This document shows, piece after piece, positions 32,642 through 40,322 of a stretch of 57,652 nucleotides of DNA (position 1 is the stretch's first letter; each line of letters opens with the position of its first letter). The DNA is from Betaproteobacteria bacterium RIFCSPLOWO2_12_FULL_68_20 (GTDB taxonomy: Bacteria > Pseudomonadota > Gammaproteobacteria > Burkholderiales > SG8-39). The DNA is taken from the NCBI GenBank assembly GCA_001770655.1, contig MERQ01000084.1, forward strand, positions 1 to 57,652, given 5' to 3'. The notes under the pieces were generated by a model. It saw only the letters and a list, made by a program, of their open reading frames with translations, was not told the origin of the DNA and ran no database searches. A program made the position numbers and the translations under genes.

Positions 32642-35085
32642 TGGTGCCTCGCATGAGCGGCGCCGCGATTTCCGGTCTCGATTCCCGGCTGTGGAGCGAA
32701 GAGCCCGCCGGCCGGCCCGACCGCGCACGCATCCGCACGCGCATCGGCGGCATGCACTGCTCGCTTTGCACGAGCACCATCGAAAAGGCGCTCGGCGGCA
32801 TGCCGGGCGTGCACAAGGTCGCGGTCAGCCTCACGCACGAGCAGGCGCTCGTCGAGTACGACCCGGTGCGCGCGCGGCCCGAGGAGCTGCTCGCGACGCT
32901 GCGCGAGATGGGCTACACGATCTCCGATCCGCGCAAGCTGCGCGCCTACGAGGAGGAGGAGCGCGAGCTGGTGCGCGAGGGCCGACGGTTTCTGGCCGCC
33001 ACCTGCTTCAGCGTCGCGGCGATCGCGCTGATCGCCAACCCCGCGAGCGCCTGGCTCGTGGCGCTCGATGCGGTGGTGGTCGCGAGCCTTGCCGCGTTCG
33101 TGTTCCTGGTGCTGCGCTCCGGCGGCCTCGCGCGCGCGGTAGCGGGCGCGTGCGCCGTGGCCGCGCTCGCGGCGGCGCTGCTGTGGGGCCGGCAAGCGGC
33201 CGCCTTTGTGCCCTCGATTCCCTGGATCGTCGCGGCGCTCGCGCTGGTGCAGGTCCTCGGCGTCGCGCGCCACATCCTCGCGATGGCCGCGCAGGCGCTC
33301 GCGCGCGGCATTCTGAACCAGCACGTGCTGCTCGAGGCGGGTGCGTTTGCAGGGCTCGCCGGGGGAGCGCTCGGACTGATGCTCCAGCGGCCGGACTATC
33401 CGACTGCGCCCTTCTTCGCCGTGGCGATCCTGGTGAGCAACTACCACCTGTTCTCTGAGTGGCTCTCGCTCATAGTCAAGACGCGCAGCTCGCAGGCGGT
33501 GAAGCGGCTGCTTGAGCTGCAGCCCGAGACCGCGCGCGTGGTGGAGGACGGCGTAGAGCGCGAAATTCGGATCGAGGAAGTGCAGCTCGGCGACCTGGTG
33601 CGCGTGCGCCCGGGCGAGCGCATTCCCGTGGACGGCACGGTCGAGAGCGGCCACTCCTCCGTCGACCAGTCGCTCGTCACGGGCGAAGCCATCCCCGTGG
33701 AAAGGCGCGCGGGTGATGCGGTGATCGGCGGCTCGATGAACGGCAACGGAACTCTGCTCGTGCGCGCCAGCGCAGTCGGCGAGGCGAGCTTTCTCGCGCG
33801 AATCGCGCGCGAGGTCGAGGATGCGCGCGCGCTCAAGCCAGGCATCCTGCACCTGGTCGATCGCGTGCTCGTCGTCTATGCGCCTGCGGTGCTCGCGCTT
33901 GCCGCGCTCGCCTTTCTCGGCTGGCTCGCCGGCTCGTGGTGGATCGACGGAGCGGCGAGCCTCGAGCGCGCGGCGTTTGCGGGCTTGAGCGTGCTGGTGA
34001 TGGGCTATCCGTGCGCGGTGGGGATTTCCGCGCCACTCTCCATCGTGCGCGGCGCGGGTGAAGCCGCCGAGCGCGGCATTCTCATGCGCACCGGCGAGGC
34101 GTTCCAGGGGTTTCGGCTGGTGAAGACGATGATTTTCGACAAGACCGGCACGCTCACCGAGGGGCGCCCCGAGCTGCGCGAGATGGTGAGCGGCGGCGTG
34201 CCCGAAGCGGAGCTGCTCGCCCTCGCCGCCGCGGCGGAATCGGCATCGGAGCATCCGCTCGCGCAGGCGACCGGGCGCGCCGCGTTCGAGCGCCGAATCC
34301 GCGTGCCCGAGGTCGAATGGTTCGAAGCCTTCCCCGGCCGCGGCGTCGGCGCGCGCATCGGCGGCGAGAGCGTGCTGGTCGGAAGCCCCTCGTTCGTCGG
34401 CGCCTCGGTGCCGATTCCCGAGGCGATCGCCGCGCACATCGCGCGGCTGGAGGGCGAGGGGCGCACAGCGATCGCGGTGGCGCGCGCCGGGCGCTTCTGC
34501 GGCGCGCTTGCCTTCGGCGACGCGCTGCGCTCCGAGGCGATCGAGGCCGTCGCCAGACTGAAGCGCGAAGGCGTGCGCGTCGCGCTCGTCACGGGCGACA
34601 ACGAGCGCGCGGCGGCGCGCATCGCCGCTGCGGTCGGAATCGGCGAAGTGCACGCGGCCGTGCTGCCCGGCGGAAAAGCCGAAATCGTTCGCCGGCTGCA
34701 GGCCGCAGGCCGGGTCGCGATGGTCGGCGACGGCATCAACGACGCGCCGGCGCTGATGCAGGCCGACGTGGGCGTGGCGATGGGCGGCGGCACCGACATC
34801 GCGATCGAGTCGGCGGACATCATCGTGCTCTCCAATCGCCTCGATGCGGTGCCCGTGGCGCGCGAGGTGAGCCGCAGGAGCTACCGCAACATGCTGCAGA
34901 ACGTGACGCTCGCGTTCCTCTTCAACGGCATCGGGATCCCGCTCGCCGCGACCGGGCTCGTCTACCCGGTGTGGGCGATGGCGGCGATGGCGGTGAGCGT
35001 CACCGCGATCTTCCTCAACTCGCTATGGGGACGGCCGCGGCTTTTCTTCGACGCGATCCTGAGCGTCGGGCGCGGCGCGGCCTAG
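32641..35085 (+). CDS. heavy-metal P1B-type ATPase with YPC metal-site motif
   Basis: An 814-residue protein. An N-terminal HMA domain ([24 protein letters not shown], Cys40/Cys43) is followed by a transmembrane region, the actuator ([14 protein letters not shown]), the ion-path motif GYPCAVG (Tyr456-Pro-Cys), the phosphorylation loop [11 protein letters not shown] (Asp500) and the hinge [12 protein letters not shown]. Copper exporters have CPC and zinc exporters CPC or SPC at the ion-path position; Tyr at the first site is unusual and may change metal choice. The MerR-type operator just upstream suggests a mercury- or thiophilic-metal-induced exporter. ATG 32653 is an alternative start. It converges with the small Cys-rich gene at 35082. 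Confidence 0.92.
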   Translation: MVPRMSGAAISGLDSRLWSEEPAGRPDRARIRTRIGGMHCSLCTSTIEKALGGMPGVHKVAVSLTHEQALVEYDPVRARPEELLATLREMGYTISDPRKLRAYEEEERELVREGRRFLAATCFSVAAIALIANPASAWLVALDAVVVASLAAFVFLVLRSGGLARAVAGACAVAALAAALLWGRQAAAFVPSIPWIVAALALVQVLGVARHILAMAAQALARGILNQHVLLEAGAFAGLAGGALGLMLQRPDYPTAPFFAVAILVSNYHLFSEWLSLIVKTRSSQAVKRLLELQPETARVVEDGVEREIRIEEVQLGDLVRVRPGERIPVDGTVESGHSSVDQSLVTGEAIPVERRAGDAVIGGSMNGNGTLLVRASAVGEASFLARIAREVEDARALKPGILHLVDRVLVVYAPAVLALAALAFLGWLAGSWWIDGAASLERAAFAGLSVLVMGYPCAVGISAPLSIVRGAGEAAERGILMRTGEAFQGFRLVKTMIFDKTGTLTEGRPELREMVSGGVPEAELLALAAAAESASEHPLAQATGRAAFERRIRVPEVEWFEAFPGRGVGARIGGESVLVGSPSFVGASVPIPEAIAAHIARLEGEGRTAIAVARAGRFCGALAFGDALRSEAIEAVARLKREGVRVALVTGDNERAAARIAAAVGIGEVHAAVLPGGKAEIVRRLQAAGRVAMVGDGINDAPALMQADVGVAMGGGTDIAIESADIIVLSNRLDAVPVAREVSRRSYRNMLQNVTLAFLFNGIGIPLAATGLVYPVWAMAAMAVSVTAIFLNSLWGRPRLFFDAILSVGRGAA

Positions 35086-35303
35086 GCTTGCGCGCGCGCG
35101 ACGCGGCTCGCCTGCACCGGCGGGCAGGGCAGGCTGCCGTAGGAGCAGAACACGCAGCAGTCGCCGGGCCTGGGTTTCAGGTGCGCGCCGCAGCCCGGGC
35201 AGTCGTAGAAGAAGAGGCAGGCGTCGGTCGGCATCGTCTCGACCTGCGCATGTGCGCACACCGGACAGGTGAGAGTGCTTTCGAGAACGGCGGCGCTCAT
35301 CAC
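35082..35303 (-). CDS. GDCCVxCSYG-motif small Cys-rich protein
   Basis: A 73-residue protein with two zinc-ribbon-like pairs ([22 protein letters not shown]) and the signature [16 protein letters not shown]. Ten cysteines suggest metal binding. Proteins with the GDCCVxCSYG signature commonly accompany MerT/MerP genes in proteobacteria, though no biochemical role has been shown to my knowledge. It overlaps the merP stop by four bases as third gene of the merT operon and overlaps the ATPase gene end by four bases on the other strand. Confidence 0.85.
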   Translation of the reverse strand: MMSAAVLESTLTCPVCAHAQVETMPTDACLFFYDCPGCGAHLKPRPGDCCVFCSYGSLPCPPVQASRVARAQA

Positions 35304-35581
35304 TTCACCGTCGCGGGAAAGCCGGCGTTGGTCACGGCGTCGGCGAGCTGCTGCGGGGAGACGCTGTCCGGGTCGTACCGGACTTCGGCCTGCTTGGTTG
35401 CGAGATCGGCTTTCGCGTCGAGCACTCCCGGCGTGCGCTCGAGCGCCTTGCGCACGCTCACCGGGCAGAGCGAGCAGGACATGGTCGGCACGTCGAGCAG
35501 CACGACTTTCGGCTCGCCTGCGTGCACCAGACCAAGAGCGAGGAGCGCGGCAGCGGCGAGCTCAGCCCGCAAGCGCGCCAT
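35300..35581 (-). CDS. merP: periplasmic mercury-binding protein MerP
   Basis: A 93-residue protein with a signal peptide (ELAAAALLALGLVHAG) and an HMA fold carrying VPTMSCSLCPVSVRKAL, in which Cys36/Cys39 bind Hg(II). The remaining HMA elements (LERTPGVLDAKADL, QAEVRYDPDSVSPQQLADAVTNAGFPA) are complete. MerP captures mercuric ion in the periplasm and passes it to MerT. It overlaps merT by 20 bases and is in the operon read from the MerR-controlled promoter. No mercuric reductase (merA) is present in the window. Confidence 0.93.
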   Translation of the reverse strand: MARLRAELAAAALLALGLVHAGEPKVVLLDVPTMSCSLCPVSVRKALERTPGVLDAKADLATKQAEVRYDPDSVSPQQLADAVTNAGFPATVK

Positions 35582-35915
35582 ACACGATGGGAGAAAGAAC
35601 GAGAGCCTTGGCACTGAGGAAGGTTGCCCAAAACGCGATGCGGTAGCGCCGGCGCGTTTCAGGCGTCGCGCACGCGCCGCCGGGCTCGCAGGGCGCGGGG
35701 CGCAGGTACAGGCGGTAGAACGCGTAGCCGAAGGCCGCGAGCGCGAGCCCGATGAACAGCCACTGGAAGCGCTCGAGCGCGCGCAGCTGCGCGATCCAGG
35801 CGCCGCCGAGGCCCGCCGACACGAGCGCGAGCGGCAGCACGCAGCAGGTGGTGGCGCCGAGCGCCGAGGCGGCGCCGGCGGCGATCGAGGCGGACTCGGT
35901 GCTCGCCCGGAACAT
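35562..35915 (-). CDS. merT: mercuric ion transport protein MerT
   Basis: A 117-residue inner-membrane protein with three hydrophobic segments. The functional cysteine pairs are where the Tn501 protein has them: ATTCC (Cys24/Cys25) in the first helix and PCEPGGAC (Cys76/Cys82) in the cytoplasmic loop. MerT brings Hg(II) into the cytoplasm, normally for MerA. Here MerA is missing, so imported mercury would have to be handled by another enzyme elsewhere or exported by the P-type ATPase that shares the MerR-type operator. Confidence 0.93.
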   Translation of the reverse strand: MFRASTESASIAAGAASALGATTCCVLPLALVSAGLGGAWIAQLRALERFQWLFIGLALAAFGYAFYRLYLRPAPCEPGGACATPETRRRYRIAFWATFLSAKALVLSPIVYGALAG

Positions 35916-35931
35916 GAGCCACGAAGAATAC

Positions 35932-35953
35932 ACTCCGTAGTCCGGTACGGAGT
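35932..35953. promoter_or_regulatory. MerR operator between merT and merR
   Basis: A perfect dyad ACTCCGTA-N6-TACGGAGT. Read on the minus strand it is framed by TTGACT (-35) and TATTCT/GTATTC (-10) with a 19-20 bp spacer, as in Tn501/Tn21 mer promoters, so it should drive merT-merP and repress/activate in the classical twisted-DNA mode. merR starts 20 bases away on the other side. Confidence 0.85.
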
Positions 35954-35972
35954 CAAGGCGGGAGAAGGCGCG

Positions 35973-36401
35973 ATGGATGCCATGACGATCGGCGCGCTGG
36001 CCAAGGCGGCCGGCGTGCACCTGGAGACGATCCGCTACTACCGGCGGCGCGGGCTGCTCGGCGAGCCGCAGCGTCCCCTGGGCGGTATCCGCCGCTACAA
36101 CGCGGAAGACGCCGCGCGCCTGCGCTTCATCAAGCGGGCGCAGGACATCGGTTTCACGCTCGAGGAAATCCGCGAGCTGCTTCGTCTCGAGCGTGTGCCC
36201 GGCTGCCGCGACGCTCGCTCGCTCGCCGCGGCCAAGCTGGCTGCGGTCGAAGGCCGTATCGACGACCTCAAGCGCGTGCGCGGCACGCTCAAGCGCCTGG
36301 TCGCGCAGTGCGACGCCGGCGACGAGCGCAGTTGCCCGATCATCGCGAGCCTGGCCGAGCCTAGGCCCGCAGCACCATCTCCTCGCGCGCTCGGCCGATG
36401 A
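35973..36401 (+). CDS. merR: mercury-responsive regulator MerR
   Basis: A 142-residue MerR-family activator. The N-terminal winged helix (MTIGALAKAAGVHLETIRYYRRRGLL...GGIRRY) and long dimer helix are present. Three cysteines match the Hg(II)-binding triad of Tn501 MerR: Cys78 (VPGCRD), Cys113 (AQCDAG) and Cys121 (RSCPIIASL). That identifies the effector as mercury rather than copper or cadmium. It is divergent from merT across the operator, and its stop overlaps the TVP38-like gene. Confidence 0.93.
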   Translation: MDAMTIGALAKAAGVHLETIRYYRRRGLLGEPQRPLGGIRRYNAEDAARLRFIKRAQDIGFTLEEIRELLRLERVPGCRDARSLAAAKLAAVEGRIDDLKRVRGTLKRLVAQCDAGDERSCPIIASLAEPRPAAPSPRALGR

Positions 36402-37111
36402 CGCTGCCGCCGCCCGCGGTCCGGCCCGAGGTTGCCCCATCGAAGGCCGGATGGGTGAAGCTCTCTGCGTTCCTGCTCGCCGTGCTCGCGCTGGTCGCGG
36501 TCTATTGGGCGCTGCGCGAAACCGGGGTGCTCGGCACCATCGTCGACGAGCAAAGATTGCGCGCGCGGATCGAGGACCTGGGCGCCTGGGGGCCGCTTGC
36601 GGTCGTCCTGCTGATGACGCTCGCCATCCTCGTGAGCCCGATCCCGAGCGCCCCGATCGCCATGGCCGCCGGCGCCGCCTACGGTCACACCTCGGGCACG
36701 CTGTTCGTCCTCGCGGGAGCCGAGGCGGGCGCGCTGGCGGCGTTCGGTCTGGCGCGCGTGCTGGGACGCGCCGCGCTCGAGCGCTGGCTCGGCGACCGCC
36801 TGCCGGCCGGGCTGAGCGGCTCGCAGAACGCCCTGATGGGAATCGTCTTTGTCAGCCGGCTGCTGCCGTTCATCTCCTTCGATCTGATCAGCTACGCGGC
36901 GGGCCTCACCGGGCTGTCGCTGTGGCGCTTCGCGCTCGCCACGCTCGCCGGGATCGTTCCGGCGAGCTTTTTCCTCGCCCACCTGGGGCTGGAATTGGCG
37001 AGCGGCGAGGCGGAACGGTTTATGTACACGGCGCTGGCGCTCGGCCTGATCACGGCGATTCCGATCGCGGTGGCGCTGGTGCGCGATCGCATGCGGAGGC
37101 GAGACGGGTGA
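36398..37111 (+). CDS. TVP38/TMEM64 (DedA-like) membrane protein
   Basis: A 237-residue membrane protein with about six helices and the SNARE-associated/VTT signature: SPIPSAPIAMAAGAAYG, GAEAGALAAFGLARVLGR, and VFVSRLLPFISFDLISYAAGLTGL. DedA/TVP38 proteins are lipid scramblases or transporters; relatives are often found in mercury loci of environmental bacteria, where a role in mercury uptake or membrane adaptation is suspected. It starts within the merR stop (ATGA), so it is probably part of the mercury operon. Confidence 0.85.
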   Translation: MTLPPPAVRPEVAPSKAGWVKLSAFLLAVLALVAVYWALRETGVLGTIVDEQRLRARIEDLGAWGPLAVVLLMTLAILVSPIPSAPIAMAAGAAYGHTSGTLFVLAGAEAGALAAFGLARVLGRAALERWLGDRLPAGLSGSQNALMGIVFVSRLLPFISFDLISYAAGLTGLSLWRFALATLAGIVPASFFLAHLGLELASGEAERFMYTALALGLITAIPIAVALVRDRMRRRDG

Positions 37112-37159
37112 TTCAGGCGAGAGCCGGCACGCCGTAATTCCCCGGCGCGTGGACGTGCT

Positions 37160-37771
37160 TCATCGCTCGCGGCCGAGCTCGACGCGGGCATGACCGATGA
37201 CGGCGGAGCCCGAGACCAGGCCCAGCGAGGCGAGGAGCGCAGCGACCGCGACATCGGGCCACACCGTTCCCGTGCCGAGCACGCCGGCGGCCGCCGCGAG
37301 CACCGCCAGATTGCCGATCACGTCGTTGCGGGTGCACAGCCACACCGAGCGCATGTTGGCGTCGCCCTCCCGATAGCGAAACAGCAGCGCCGCGACGCTG
37401 AAGTTGACCCCGAGCGCAGCGAATGCCACCGCGCCCATGGTGTAGGGCTCGGGCGGCACGCCGGCGAGCGCACGCCAGGCGGCGTAGGCAAGCACCCCCG
37501 TGCCGTAGAGCGCCATGGTCCAGCCCTTCGCGAGCGCCGCCCGGGACATCCACGCGCCGCCCGCCGCGAGCGCGCCGAGCGATAACGCGTAATTGCCCGT
37601 GTCGCCGAGGAAATCGGCCGCGTCCGCCGCAAGCGCCGAGGAGCCCGAGTACGCGCTCGCGGCGAGCTCGACGAAGAACATCGCCGCGTTGGCGAACAGC
37701 GCGACCCACAGGATCCGCTCGTAGCGGCGGTCCGCGCCCGGCGGGCTCGGTGCGCAACATTGCTCGCTCAT
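37160..37771 (-). CDS. cation diffusion facilitator (CDF) family metal transporter
   Basis: A 203-residue membrane protein with five to six hydrophobic segments and the CDF metal site pattern: NAAMFFVELAASAYSGSSALAADAADFLGDTGNYALSL (Asp/His-type residues in helix 2) and SVWLCTRNDVIGNLAVLAAAAG in helix 5. An N-terminal MSEQCCAPSPPG adds two cysteines. It lacks the long cytoplasmic C-terminal domain of larger CDFs. Its promoter contains a CadR/PbrR-type operator, so Cd(II), Pb(II) or Zn(II) export is likely. Confidence 0.85.
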   Translation of the reverse strand: MSEQCCAPSPPGADRRYERILWVALFANAAMFFVELAASAYSGSSALAADAADFLGDTGNYALSLGALAAGGAWMSRAALAKGWTMALYGTGVLAYAAWRALAGVPPEPYTMGAVAFAALGVNFSVAALLFRYREGDANMRSVWLCTRNDVIGNLAVLAAAAGVLGTGTVWPDVAVAALLASLGLVSGSAVIGHARVELGRER

Positions 37772-37787
37772 GGCTGTCCCATTGCAG

Positions 37788-37808
37788 ACCCTGAAGCTAC
37801 TATAGGGT
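37788..37808. promoter_or_regulatory. CadR/PbrR-type operator
   Basis: A dyad with ACCCT and AGGGT arms separated by 11 bases. On the minus strand TTGACC (-35) and TGCAAT (-10) are separated by exactly 19 bp spanning the dyad, the MerR-family hallmark. It serves the CDF gene and lies 27 bases upstream of the cadR-like gene. Confidence 0.85.
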
Positions 37809-37835
37809 CAAGATGCCGCAATTCGGGAGACCGTC

Positions 37836-38273
37836 ATGCACACAGGTGAACTTGCACGCCGCGCGGGCGTCGACGCGCAGACGGTGCGGTACTACGAGCG
37901 CGAGAAACTGCTCGACACCCCCGCGCGCACGGCTTCGGGCTACCGCATCTACGGCCCGGCGCACCTCGAGCGGCTCAATTTCGTGCGCCACTGCCGCTCG
38001 CTCGACATGCCGCTTGCGGACGTGAGGCGCCTGCTCGAGCTCTCGGGCGAGCGCGGCCTTTCCTGCGACGACGTGAACGAGCTGGTGCAGGCGCACCTCG
38101 AGCGCGTGCGCGCCAAGATCGCGGCGCTCGACGCGCTGGAGAAGCAGCTCGCCGCGCTGCGCGCGCAGTGCGATTCGCGCCACCGCGTCGCCGACTGCGG
38201 CATCCTCGAGGAGTTGATCCACGCGGCGCAGGGCGAAGCCTGCGCATGCCATCGCGGCAGGGACCGCACGTGA
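37836..38273 (+). CDS. cadR: Cd(II)/Pb(II)-responsive MerR-family regulator
   Basis: A 145-residue regulator. Winged helix: [26 protein letters not shown]...SGYRIY. Metal cysteines are at Cys77, Cys112 and Cys121, as in CadR/PbrR proteins, and a C-terminal CACH cluster (Cys136, Cys138, His139) resembles the His/Cys tail of CadR. It should activate the divergent CDF gene through the 19-bp-spaced promoter. It ends overlapping the GTG start of the YnfA-like gene. Confidence 0.9.
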   Translation: MHTGELARRAGVDAQTVRYYEREKLLDTPARTASGYRIYGPAHLERLNFVRHCRSLDMPLADVRRLLELSGERGLSCDDVNELVQAHLERVRAKIAALDALEKQLAALRAQCDSRHRVADCGILEELIHAAQGEACACHRGRDRT

Positions 38274-38602
38274 ACGCGCTCGCCTCGGCATTCGGCCTGT
38301 TCGTGGTCACCGCCGCGGCGGAGATCGGCGGCTGCTACCTCGTCTACCTGTGGCTGCGGCAGGGAAAGAGCGCGTGGCTGCTCGCGCCGGCGGCGGCGAG
38401 CCTCGCGCTGTTCGCGTTCCTGCTCACGCTGCATCCGGCCGCGGCGGGACGCACCTACGCCGCGTACGGCAGCGTGTACATCGCGCTCGCGATCGGCTGG
38501 CTGTGGGCGATCGAGGGGATCCGGCCGAGCGCATGGGACATCGCCGGCGCGGCGGTGGCGCTCGGCGGCATGGCAATCATCGTATTGCAGCCTCGCGCTT
38601 AG
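38270..38602 (+). CDS. ynfA: YnfA (UPF0060) family small membrane protein
   Basis: A 110-residue protein with four transmembrane helices and the UPF0060 signature [44 protein letters not shown] and [17 protein letters not shown]. These proteins are SMR-like efflux candidates. The start is the GTG at 38270 that overlaps the cadR stop, giving a clean first helix. Cotranscription with cadR suggests a metal-stress role. It converges with the methyltransferase gene and overlaps its end by 26 bases. Confidence 0.9.
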   Translation: MNALASAFGLFVVTAAAEIGGCYLVYLWLRQGKSAWLLAPAAASLALFAFLLTLHPAAAGRTYAAYGSVYIALAIGWLWAIEGIRPSAWDIAGAAVALGGMAIIVLQPRA

Positions 38603-39260
38603 CTGCTGCAGCGGCGAGGAACGCGCCGAGAGGAACGCGCGCCGGCAGCCATGCTTCGACGCTGCGCGCCGCGGCGTTTCCGGAGGGCAGAAATACGGCA
38701 TAGCGGATTTCGGGGTCGGCGAACGGCAGGCCCTCGAACAGCGAGTGCGCTTCGCGCGCGGTGTGCCAGTGCGCGCCGCGATAGGCGCCGCTGCTGCCGC
38801 CGCGGTTTTTCTGGAGGTACAGCAGGCTCCTCCGGTTGAGAAGTCCGAGCGCGACGCCGCGCCGGCTCACGCGCGCCAATTCGGCGAGCGCCGCGCGTTC
38901 CTCGGGCACGAAGCATAGCGCGGTGACCGAAACGCAATAGTCGAACGACCGGTCGGGAAACGGCAGCTCGCGCATGTCGCCCAGCAAGTATTCCTCCGGC
39001 CCGGCGCGATGCGCGCGCGCATACGCGAGCATGGCCGGGTCGCGGTCGAGGCCGGTCACGCGCCCGCCCGCCGCGGCAAAACGGCGCGTGAAGTAGCCGG
39101 TGCCGCAGCCGGCGTCGAGGAGGCTCGCGCCCGGCTCGGGCCGAAGCATTTCGTGGAGCAGCCGGAACTCGGACTCGCCGATCCAGGCGCCGCGCGGGGT
39201 GCGATACCAGGCGTCGTATTGCTCGGGGTCCAACGGCCAGCAGGATCCGCCGCTGGCCAC
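38577..39260 (-). CDS. class I SAM-dependent methyltransferase
   Basis: A 227-residue protein with a Rossmann-type SAM motif [19 protein letters not shown], then [42 protein letters not shown] and the post-motif region [22 protein letters not shown]. It belongs to the UbiE/Methyltransf_11 group. The N-terminal [22 protein letters not shown] block occurs in methyltransferases that neighbour sulfur and selenium genes; methylation of a chalcogen compound is possible but unproven. The GTG start lies nine bases from an FNR box. Confidence 0.85.
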   Translation of the reverse strand: MASGGSCWPLDPEQYDAWYRTPRGAWIGESEFRLLHEMLRPEPGASLLDAGCGTGYFTRRFAAAGGRVTGLDRDPAMLAYARAHRAGPEEYLLGDMRELPFPDRSFDYCVSVTALCFVPEERAALAELARVSRRGVALGLLNRRSLLYLQKNRGGSSGAYRGAHWHTAREAHSLFEGLPFADPEIRYAVFLPSGNAAARSVEAWLPARVPLGAFLAAAAAKREAAIR

Positions 39261-39268
39261 CGCTGCGC

Positions 39269-39282
39269 TTGATCTGGATCAA
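39269..39282. promoter_or_regulatory. perfect FNR/Anr box
   Basis: TTGAT-CTGG-ATCAA is a perfect FNR/Anr consensus site. Its centre is about 60.5 bases upstream of the predicted start point (near 39336) of the promoter for the Spy-like gene, the class I FNR position. It is also adjacent to the GTG of the divergent methyltransferase gene. Confidence 0.7.
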
Positions 39283-39300
39283 GTGGGCCGCGCGCCGGGG

Positions 39301-39350
39301 TTGACGGGGGGTGCTGTCTGCCATATTCTACTATTCAACTTATTAGTTGA
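39301..39350 (+). promoter_or_regulatory. sigma-70 promoter with shared TCAACT-N4-AGTTGA operator (site 1)
   Basis: TTGACG (39301-39306), 17-bp spacer, TATTCT (39324-39329), then the dyad TCAACT-TATT-AGTTGA at 39335-39350 covering the expected start point. The same layout recurs at 39905 and, on the minus strand, at 56097. An operator at the start point is the usual position for an ArsR-type repressor. Confidence 0.8.
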
Positions 39351-39385
39351 TTATCGACCTTGGACCTCACTGAAAGGAGATCGTC

Positions 39386-39838
39386 ATGGAACGCAGAAGC
39401 AAGATCGCACTCGGTGTCGTTGCAGCCTTGTCGCTCGGACTCGCCGCCGCGGTGGTGGGCGCGCAACCCGGTGGGTATGGGCCCGGCGGGTACGGCCCCG
39501 GTTGGGGCATGGGTGGCGGCATGGGGATGGGGATGATGGGCGGCGGGATGATGGGTGGCAACGGGTACGGCCCCGGAATGATGGGCGCCGATAGCTACGG
39601 GATCGAAGAGCGCCTTGCGGCCCAGAAGGCGGCGCTGAGAATCGCCCCCGATCAGGAAAGCGCCTGGCAGGCCTATGCCAAGGTCGTGAAAGCGCAGGCC
39701 GACCTGAACGCCAAGCTCGCGAAGGAGCGCTTCGAGCGGTTCGAGGCCGTGAACACGGCCACCAAGAACCTGTACGGAGCGCTGACTCCCGAGCAGCGCG
39801 CGTTCGCGGGCCGGGGCATGGGATGGGGCTGGCGCTAG
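39386..39838 (+). CDS. periplasmic Spy/CpxP-like (LTxxQ) protein with Gly/Met-rich N-terminus
   Basis: A 150-residue exported protein: signal peptide (IALGVVAALSLGLAAAVVGAQ), a Gly/Met/Tyr-rich stretch of about 50 residues with GMGMMGGGMMGG that could bind copper, then a helical Spy-like domain (EERLAAQKAALRIAPDQESAWQAYAKVV...LYGALTPEQRAFAG) with the LTPEQ motif. Spy-like proteins are periplasmic chaperones or metal sensors. AAAGGAGA precedes the ATG. It is preceded by a promoter having both an FNR box and the shared operator, and followed by a terminator, so it is a single-gene unit. Confidence 0.85.
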   Translation: MERRSKIALGVVAALSLGLAAAVVGAQPGGYGPGGYGPGWGMGGGMGMGMMGGGMMGGNGYGPGMMGADSYGIEERLAAQKAALRIAPDQESAWQAYAKVVKAQADLNAKLAKERFERFEAVNTATKNLYGALTPEQRAFAGRGMGWGWR

Positions 39839-39857
39839 CGCGGCGCTTCACACGGAC

Positions 39858-39882
39858 GGCCGCCTTTGGGCGGCCTTCTCTT
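39858..39882 (+). terminator. intrinsic terminator after the Spy-like gene
   Basis: GGCCGCC pairs with GGCGGCC across a TTTG loop, followed by TTCTCTT. It lies 20 bases after the stop codon of the Spy-like gene and separates that unit from the next promoter. Confidence 0.75.
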
Positions 39883-39904
39883 GAGCGCCGCTCTCGTGCC
39901 GGGG

Positions 39905-39954
39905 TTGACAGAACCGGCCGGGCGCCTTATTCTGCTAATCAACTAATCAGTTGA
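39905..39954 (+). promoter_or_regulatory. sigma-70 promoter with shared TCAACT-N4-AGTTGA operator (site 2)
   Basis: TTGACA (39905-39910), 17-bp spacer, TATTCT (39928-39933), then the dyad TCAACT-AATC-AGTTGA at 39939-39954, ending five bases before the ATG of the DsrE-like gene. It should drive the long run of genes that ends with selB and tRNA-Sec. Confidence 0.85.
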
Positions 39955-39958
39955 ATAA

Positions 39959-40315
39959 ATGAAATACCTGTTCATCCTCAACGACCCGCCCTACGGCACC
40001 GAGCGCAGCTACAACGGCCTGCGCCTCGCGCGCGAGCTGCTCAAGGATGCCGCGGCGGGAAACGAGGCGAAGGTGTTCCTCATCGGCGACGCGGCCTCGT
40101 GCGCGAAGGGCGGGCAGAAGGTGCCGCCGGGCTACTACAGCATCGAGGGGCTGCTGCAGGGTGTCACCGCGCGCGGCGGCGAGGTCGGCGTGTGCGGCAC
40201 CTGTATGGACGCGAGGGGCCTCGAAGACGCCGAGCTCGCGAAGGGCTGCAAACGGGGCAGCATGGCCGGGCTTGCAGACTGGACCGCCTGGGCCGACAAG
40301 GCGCTGGTGTTCTGA
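39959..40315 (+). CDS. DsrE/TusD-like sulfur-transfer protein
   Basis: A 118-residue cytosolic protein of the DsrE/DsrF fold: MKYLFILNDPPYGTERSYNGLRLA opening, ANEAKVFLIGDAASCA-like middle, and GEVGVCGTCMDARG with Cys79/Cys82 at the position of the active cysteine of DsrE family sulfur carriers. These proteins pass persulfide sulfur between enzymes. It is the first gene after the operator-controlled promoter and begins only about 20 bases after the start point, with no clear Shine-Dalgarno. The following SQR-like flavoprotein is a plausible partner. Confidence 0.85.
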   Translation: MKYLFILNDPPYGTERSYNGLRLARELLKDAAAGNEAKVFLIGDAASCAKGGQKVPPGYYSIEGLLQGVTARGGEVGVCGTCMDARGLEDAELAKGCKRGSMAGLADWTAWADKALVF

Positions 40316-40322
40316 GCGCGCC

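Noticed and set aside
35082-36401. merA or another mercury reductase hidden in the locus
   Set aside because: No frame with the MerA pyridine nucleotide-disulfide motifs exists between 32.6 and 38.6 kb.
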